Source: Citrus sinensis (Eukaryota > Streptophyta > Magnoliopsida > Sapindales > Rutaceae). From it: 64,000 bases of DNA. The notes beneath the pieces were generated by a model. That model saw nothing but the letters and a program-made list of their open reading frames with translations. It had not been told where the DNA came from and did not search any database. The DNA is taken from the NCBI RefSeq assembly GCF_022201045.2, contig NC_068557.1, positions 2,542,001-2,606,000 on the forward strand. Direction: 5' to 3'. The translations under genes and the position numbers were made by a program. Shown here one piece after another: positions 57,214-64,000 of this stretch (positions within the stretch are counted from its first letter, which is position 1; every line of letters begins with the position of its first letter).

Positions 57214-57771
57214 ATGGTGAAAGCATACACACAAGAGCACATTTACAAGCACCCGTGGGAGCGTGTTACTTCTGCATCTTGGCGCAAGTTTGCTGACCCT
57301 GAGAACAAGCGCACGTTATCCCATATACTTGAAGTGGACACTTTGAACCACAAGCTCGATCCTCTATCTGGCAAGCTATACACAACGCGTGCACTCACTG
57401 TCCATGCCCCTGGACCTTGGTTTGTTCGCAAAATTATTGGTCAAGATATATGTCACTGTGTTGAATCAACGGTTGTTGATGCCCAGTCAAAGTCAATGCA
57501 GCTCACTACTCGCAATGTTAGTCTAAAAAAGTATATAGAAGTGGAGGAGAAGATCCGATACGAACCCCATCCTGATAATCCAACTGGTTGGACAGTTTGT
57601 AGACAAGAGACAAGTATAAGGATTAAGCCATTATCGGCACTGGCATCAATGGCAGAGAAGGTGGAGCTACGATGTGCAGAAAAGTTCATGCAGAATAGTG
57701 TCAAGGGTAGAGAAGTAATGGAGAGGATCTGTAAGTACCTTGAAGCTGAATCTCGTGGAATTTCTCTCTAG
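57214..57771 (+). CDS. PRELI/MSF1 domain protein (SLMO/Ups-like lipid transfer)
   Basis: An intronless coding region of 185 residues beginning MVKAYTQEHIYKHPWERVTS. The PRELI/MSF1 domain fills nearly the whole protein (about 1-170): YKHPWERVTSASWRKFADPE, SHILEVDTLNHKLDPLSGKL, LYTTRALTVHAPGPWFVRKI and the C-terminal helix with GREVMERICKYLE. Relatives (yeast Ups1/2, animal PRELID/SLMO) carry phosphatidic acid or phosphatidylserine between mitochondrial membranes in the intermembrane space; this specificity is inferred. Start chosen at the ATG at 57214; a GTG directly before it is not used. Intact. Confidence 0.92.
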   Translation: MVKAYTQEHIYKHPWERVTSASWRKFADPENKRTLSHILEVDTLNHKLDPLSGKLYTTRALTVHAPGPWFVRKIIGQDICHCVESTVVDAQSKSMQLTTRNVSLKKYIEVEEKIRYEPHPDNPTGWTVCRQETSIRIKPLSALASMAEKVELRCAEKFMQNSVKGREVMERICKYLEAESRGISL

Positions 57772-59455
57772 TTTCTAGTTTTTGAGTTCAATTTCTGAGT
57801 TTTATAGTACTTGGAGCAAAGGGCTTTTAAGTCCTTCTAGAGTAGGAAAAACTAATAATGTATAAGTATAAAACTAAGATTGTTATACTTTAACTCCTGA
57901 AAGGAGTTGATTCAAATTTTGATCTAGTTCAAATGTAATTTCAGGGCGTTATGCACTCGCTTTTCATTGCAAGACTGTTTTTTAAAATTGTTTCGTGGAT
58001 TTTTGTAAGTAGATGGGCATATTTTAGTAATATTTTGCTCAAATGCTACAGGCATACAATTTTGATTGCTGCAAATTTTATACAGCACTTTCTCTTTTAG
58101 CACTATCTCCTCTGCAACGCATGTCTCGTATTGTGGAGAACCATATATCCTTCTCCATTGAAGGGTGTTGCATTTCCTTCTCAGATCATTGCATTATTTT
58201 AATTGGTTTAAGTAGATTTCCTTCCGGCCACCTCTAGAAATTGAATTCTGCACTTATTTTGGGAGAATATGCAATGTCCTTTGGTGTCATTCCTTGTCAA
58301 GAAATTCGGATCCCTTCTACGTTGCAGGTCCTTTGCTGGTTTACCCATATATGTTAAGATATATACTGGTGTTCATTTTATTATTTCAAACCTTACAGAA
58401 CCAATCTAGTTATACCACTTTATGTTGAATTTACAAATTGCAGCATTATTATTGAAGACACCATTATCGACTGATTGTAATGAGAATCACTTTGAAGTCT
58501 ATCTGAAGTTCTTCGCAGTTTGTTGAACATGTTAAACTGGAGATTTGAGTGCAGCCCATAGGAACAAGGAAGTCAAAACCTGACGGTAGATTTGTTTATC
58601 TTACAAAAAGTCCCCATTCGGCCAAGCTGGTTGGTAATTTTGGAAGGACTGTTGGATAGGGGAGGTTACTCCTGGCGGTCATTTCCCTCAGGTTACATGA
58701 CTTCTTTTACAGAATTATTGTTCCACACTAGTATGGCTAAATGTTCTGCTTGAAAATCATTCAAGCAGACTCCTAGGGCAATGGAGTTGGGATTTCAAGT
58801 TCTTAAGTAATTGGAATGATGGAGGTTCTCAACCGTGCGCTGGAATGCTAAAGACCTTACAAAGGGTCGAATTTAATGATTCAGATCTGCATTTTCAAAA
58901 AACTAGGGTTTTTTTTTTTCGGACCAAGTCTCTCTCTCTCTCAAATTTCTTTTACCATACGACACTTTTTAAAATTTACAGTTTGAAGGAAGTCAACGAT
59001 GCATAAAAATCGAAACCAATAAAAATCATCACACATGAGAAATAAAGCCGATAGAAACCATAATTAAAAATTTACAGAGGCTAAGCGCAAGAATTGTCCA
59101 TGTATGTTTTCCACATCATATGGAAATAGCACAACCATCTTTTTCTGAATTTTTTTTTTTAAGCAGAAACTAATAAAGTGAAATGCCATATGAAACATAA
59201 TGACAAATTGGAAAGCTATCCAAAAGTCCATAAAACCAGAGCACAGATTCACTCTTAAACACTGAAGCCAACATATAAGTTCTCGCCAACACACGACATA
59301 GAGTTCTTCATACTGCAGAGATGTCCTATAACTGATAATGGGCCCCCAGCATATATAACATTAAAGGACACCTGATAAGATACGTGGCCTTCTCAGAAGA
59401 AGCCTCTAACAGATGAGCAAGATCATCATTCTTTGATTATTGAAACCTCATCCCA
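57772..59455. other. 3' flanks of two convergent genes
   Basis: Downstream of the PRELI-like gene (plus) and of the SAP gene (minus), which point at each other. No further coding region is recognised. A (CT)n run lies at about 58930-58942. Confidence 0.45.
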
Positions 59456-59461
59456 TTGAAT

Positions 59462-59980
59462 CTAGATTTTATCTAGCTTCTCAGCCTTGATCACAGGGTT
59501 TGCTTTAATTATAGCATCCCTAGCAGCAGTGCGGTAGTCAAAGGGGCAGTTATGTTTGTCCGAATAGCGATGTGACACACAGTATAAGTTACCACAGCGA
59601 CATTTGAATCCTGTTAAACCAACACGCTTCTTGCAACTGCTGCACCGGCTGGGACCCTCCTTCGGCTTTGCCTCCACACTCTCGCTCAATTCTGAAGCAC
59701 ATGATGGCTGCACAGAGATGATTTTTGGCTCCACTGAACTAGCTTGCACATCAACAGTGGCAGCAGCAACAGATTCACTTCCATTGCTGCTTGACGTTTC
59801 ATTCACAATGCTTCCAATAGATGAAGCAGCAAGCTTAGCTTGATCCTGTTTCAGCATTATATCCTTGTAGCATTTGGAACACATATTCATAGTAGCCACA
59901 CTTCCAAAGAAACCACAATTGTTGATGCACAAGATAGGGCCCTCAGGAGGAGCTTGGCATCCAGTCTCATCATGGTCCAT
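59462..59980 (-). CDS. A20/AN1 zinc-finger stress-associated protein (SAP)
   Basis: A 172-residue protein encoded in one exon. The A20 finger has C18, C22, C34, C37 ([20 protein letters not shown]); the AN1 finger has C113, C116, C127, C129, C134, H137, H143, C145 ([33 protein letters not shown]). Between them is a Ser/Ala-rich linker. The C-terminus is [20 protein letters not shown]. This is the standard plant SAP layout (closest in form to SAP2/SAP8-type); family members bind ubiquitin and modulate abiotic stress responses. The ATG at 59980 follows a splice acceptor at 59995 (GGTGCAG). Intact. Confidence 0.93.
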   Translation of the reverse strand: MDHDETGCQAPPEGPILCINNCGFFGSVATMNMCSKCYKDIMLKQDQAKLAASSIGSIVNETSSSNGSESVAAATVDVQASSVEPKIISVQPSCASELSESVEAKPKEGPSRCSSCKKRVGLTGFKCRCGNLYCVSHRYSDKHNCPFDYRTAARDAIIKANPVIKAEKLDKI

Positions 59981-59994
59981 GTTTTCACCACCCC

Positions 59995-61656
59995 TGCACC
60001 AATACAATTGAAAAACTTGAGATCTTAGAAAGAAATAGACAATAATAAGAATTAGAATAAAATATTGTATCTCAATCCCACTACATCAACATTGAATCGC
60101 AAGAACATGCCAAAGAACACATATATACATATGGACAGAATTTCAGTCAGCCAGTGTTTTAACCAAAAAGCGGAACTCAAGCGGTTCTTAACTGGTCAGG
60201 CTTAGACTCGTATAAATTTGGTTGATTCAGCTTAGCAGTCTCAAAGCCCACAAGCATCATTAAGTGCTTGCAGATTAGCCCAAAGGTTATAAAAATGGTT
60301 CCATGTCAAAATCACAAAATGCTCACATTAAATCTCTTCATCTGTGTTCATTCCACAGTATCATTTAAAGATATTTCCTTCAGTTTGGAAGTTTGCCAGC
60401 CTAAGAGGTTCAAAATCCTAGGACAGACCTTGAGTATTTAACCAATTAATATAATCTTGCTCAGTTACCAATACATGCTCTGTTTGCCAGATGCAAGAAA
60501 TTTATTAACCCACTACAACAGCATCTGGAAAAAACATAGAGCTGGCAAACAGATATCACGTCTGCCAAGTCCTTCCACAGCTGACTTGCAACAGCAGGTT
60601 GTAGAAGAGGCTGTGTATAGCTGGTTCAGTCTATTAATCTCTTCAAACCAAGAACCAAACCAGTCTAATCACCGATCACAATAACAGAACTTGGAAACAG
60701 ACTGATCATTCTAAAACTGCACATTAACTTCTAACTGATTTGGTTCTGCTTGATTCTTTGTATGATTAACTTCTGCTTGCACCTCTAAATACAATATTTA
60801 ATCAATCATAAAATGTAAATCAGTTGTATTGTCTTCGGCAAACAGCCATTATCTAATAGTAAAGAGACAACTCAAGCACCACACAATTTTCAAAACGACA
60901 TGATGCCACAAATTATTTTCTCAGAGCATAAAAGGTCAAATCTTTCCATGTCTATTTTCTAACATCATACATCAAATGGGGGAATAAATTCATGAACCAC
61001 TAAATAACCCATCAGAAAAATCAAGCGTGAGAGAAGTCTTCAACAAGAAAGAAGGTGCACGTACAAACAATAGCCATAGATTACAATCACGGCTTCCTAT
61101 CTTGTCATAATGCATACCACATGGCAAAGTCAACCAACCATGAACGCCACAGTCTTCAATTGCACTCTGTGACCATGTCTCAGTTATTTCCATATAAGAG
61201 GCTACAACGTAACTACTTACTTAGAATAAGTGACTTGCATACACATATCACAAACATATTACAACTATTCTAACAACTAAAACACCAGTCAGTCATGTAA
61301 ATTATGAACTAAAGTAAATACCCAGCTGGAACAGCTCCATCATTCAATTCAAAATTTTACAGCATATCTAGAACAGTTAGCAACAATCTGAAACTAATCC
61401 TACAAAACGGAATAACATTCAAATAACATGACGCCAAACAAAATAACAAAACCCAACTCAAATCAGCTCATTACAAAATCATACGTGTCACATATCAGTA
61501 TATCAGGAAAACATGATTTATTTATTAAACAACATCAAAAACCCTAGCTTTCACTTGAACAAAAATACCCAATATAAAAAACGCCATGAATATTAATAAG
61601 TAAAAAAATTTAAAAACAAAAACCAGAAACCCAATAAATCAACAAAAAAAACAAAC
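59995..61656 (-). other. Long 5'UTR intron of the SAP gene
   Basis: On the minus strand the donor is TTGCTCGCAG|GTTTGTTT (61656) and the acceptor TATTGGTGCAG|GGGTGG (59995), giving 1662 nt. Leader introns are a known trait of plant SAP genes. Open frames inside (60457-60684, 60990-61273) are not genes. Confidence 0.65.
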
Positions 61657-61975
61657 CTGCGAGCAACAGAAGAAACAGCAATGAATCCCTTAAGCCGATC
61701 CCCGAGCTCAAGCCAGCATCCAATGAGCCCTGCTATCCATCAAATCAAACGAAAATTAAATAAAAATTAATCAAAACAAAAATCAATCCAAAAATATTTA
61801 AAAAAAACACTTGATATTAAAAGAAAATAAATAAATAACAAGGATCAAAAACCCTAACCCTAAAATTAAATGGACCAGATCGGCCTATCGGGGAGAGAGC
61901 AGGCAAAAACCGATGAGAGACGTCCTCGTTTCCCTTTCCGGGTGTCTCTCTCTCTCTCTCTTTGATTTTTTTTTA
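61657..61975 (-). promoter_or_regulatory. Leader and core promoter region of the SAP gene
   Basis: A leader exon ends at 61657. A further acceptor-like GGATAGCAG|GGCTC (about 61733) suggests that the leader may be split once more. AACCCTAACCCTAAA at 61852-61866 is a telo-box-like element and a (CT)n run lies at about 61945-61962; both are common near plant housekeeping promoters. Confidence 0.45.
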
Positions 61976-64000
61976 AAAAGGCTTCGCTGCTTCTCTGCCA
62001 GCGAAGGCCCTTTACTGATTAGGGAATGACGTGGTTCCTTCTCATTGGTGCCGCGTGTTACTTTCTGTTCCCCATTTTGTCCCCCGCTTGGGTTTTAACT
62101 TTCAAATAACTAGATAATAACATCTGGCTCCCTGAATGATAAATAAATTCCAAAATCACTGGATAGTTTATGCGTCGCTTTTTAATTGGTCTCCAGTCTC
62201 CACAGTCATTTTTTCTTAAATTTGACATATGGATTATTTCAGTACAAACTAAATATAAAAGACTTATACAATAATTTTACATACTATATTCATCATTGAA
62301 TTTATCCTCATATTTGTAATATAATATAAATTAATTTTTTCATGCACACCTTAGACTTTTTAGGAGAACGACTATAATTCTTGATTAATTTATATAGAGA
62401 TAATCAAATTCTTCTTTAAAGTTAAGTCTGTAAATAGCAAAAAATACTGCAGCACTCAACTAGATTGATATGCCTTAACTCTAAAGGTCTTGTTTCATTT
62501 GTATGCGTACATGTGTAATTTAATCAATTTAAATCCTACCGAATTTTATATTAAATGATGAATTTTAAAAAAAAATGAGAAGAAGAAATAAATAGTTAGG
62601 TGTTAATTCATAAGAGTATTTAAACTATCACTTGAACTTTGAAGTAGATGATCTCCTGGATAAATCAATTTTAGACACATAAAATTCAAATAATTTATTT
62701 TATTAATGGATTTTTAATGTAATTTGGTGAGAGACATTCATATCAATTTGCAAAACATGTCCTTAATTACAATTTTACAAAATAAGCAGGGGGCTAACTG
62801 TTATTACTCCTACAATAAGCTCGGTATATGATAAAGTGATAGGCAGTGGGGAATGTGAGATAGACCGTCCAATAATAGTTGAAGCAAGTGAATGCGATGG
62901 TATCGTGGAACTAAATTAAAATATCTTATACCATTTAAACAGAAAAAAATAAAAATAAAAATTATTTTTTTGGTAAATCAAGAGTTTTTTTTTTTCAAAC
63001 AAGTGAGTGAACAACCCCAGCCTCCGTGTACTAAATTTGAAGTTCAACATAAAACTCGGAAGCTAAATGAAAACAATAAATATATAACTTACATATTTAT
63101 GAGGAGATTTGAATCCTTCATTTGAATAATGAGATAAAAAAAATATTTATTAATTGAGATACACCTATCAATTCAACTAAAACTATTTGATAGTAATTTC
63201 AAACGAATTTTGAATTATTAAGAGAGTGAATCTAATTGTTTCACCGCTACAGCCGAGCTCTTTCAATATATTTTCACTCTTAAGAATACGTGAGTTCTTG
63301 TAAATTATAATATTATATATATATATGTATGTATTCTTTCTTTTCGCCAAAATATTAACAAAAGTATGTCCTAAAATTGTATCGATTATCTCTTACTCGT
63401 GCTCTTGAATTAATTGATACTATTATCTATTTTTTCTTATTTAATTTTTTTAGAAAATAAAATTTTATTATGGAGATGGCATCAATTCTATTTGTTTGAT
63501 TCTTTTTATTGGGTGCCAAAAAAAAAAAAGAGAGAGAGAAATTGGGTGGAATGGGATGATACTTGAAAATTTCGAGATGGCAGTAAATTCTTTTTTTATT
63601 TTTTTGGTGCTAAATTCTTTCATATATATTGCTTGTTTGCTTGACAACTCAACTTTATTCTTAGCCTGGACCATCTTGAAATGTCTCCTTCAAAGCAAAG
63701 AGAAATTGATTGCTGTTTAATAAACATTTGTCGATTTTCTATAATAAATAAATTCTTATATATATATATATATAATGCAGATTTTTCATGCGTAAAAAGT
63801 TACTGTACCGAAAGATTTTTTTATAAGATTTTTTTTATACCTTATAAAAATAAGATATTTTTTTTTATACAATTTGTGTTTTATTAAATTCCACAGTTAA
63901 GAATTGTCGTATATGTTTAATTTTTCCTTGGATGCTGGGCTTCAGGGCTTACATATTTTGATAGTTGAGTTGGACACACTCAATGTTGTTGGGCTCATTA
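61976..64000. other. AT-rich intergenic DNA, no gene seen
   Basis: No recognisable coding region. An (AT)n run lies at about 63757-63773 and A/T-runs are frequent. Confidence 0.5.

Noticed and set aside
60457-61273. Open frames of 67-75 codons
   Set aside because: They fall within the presumed 5'UTR intron of the SAP gene and show no domain.

Overview
The window is AT-rich nuclear DNA from a dicot plant. Genes are intron-split, intergenic DNA is dense with decayed transposons and MITE-like inverted repeats, and the recognised products are plant-specific (DUF247, PLETHORA-type double AP2, A20/AN1 stress-associated protein, CYP71-type P450). A woody eudicot such as Citrus or another Sapindales member would fit, but species cannot be fixed from sequence alone.

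Layout. (1) 1-13 kb: repeat territory. It holds a short hairpin MITE, a block duplicated again near 27 kb that carries the 5' end of a dead DUF247 gene, a decayed LINE on the minus strand (about 3.16-9.3 kb), and TIR-type elements. (2) 13-37.5 kb: a DUF247 (UPF0481) cluster. Four coding sequences are intact (13390-14685 minus; 24514-25821, 29328-30575 and 34242-35537 plus). One nearly full-length pseudogene (36308-37433 minus) and at least six smaller relics (1155, 16553, 23040, 26222, 27438, 30879) surround them. Between them lie hAT, foldback, MITE, SINE-like and organelle-derived insertions and three copies of a promoter-side repeat. (3) 39.4-41.9 kb: a complete nine-exon PLT2-like AP2 transcription factor gene on the minus strand, including a 9-nt micro-exon; the exons sum to exactly 552 codons. 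(4) 42-53 kb: a large gene-poor stretch with a hAT element nested inside another hAT-like element, both with target duplications, and a foldback MITE. (5) 53.1-55.2 kb: a broken CYP71-clan P450. (6) 56.4-62 kb: two housekeeping-type genes, a PRELI/MSF1 protein (plus) and a SAP zinc-finger gene (minus) with a 1.7-kb 5'UTR intron. (7) 62-64 kb: AT-rich, no gene seen.

How it fits together. The DUF247 block is the most dynamic part. It looks built by repeated local duplication with inversions: two active genes (24.5 and 34.2 kb) share their 3' flank and are each followed tail-to-tail by an inverted dead copy, and both dead copies share the same deletion of the C-terminal membrane anchor. DUF247 members include the S/Z-locus male determinants of grass self-incompatibility, but nothing here shows such a role for these genes. 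No CRISPR, rRNA or convincing tRNA gene was seen, and I did not find a clearly novel system; the strongest leads are the DUF247 cluster architecture and the conserved 5'UTR intron.
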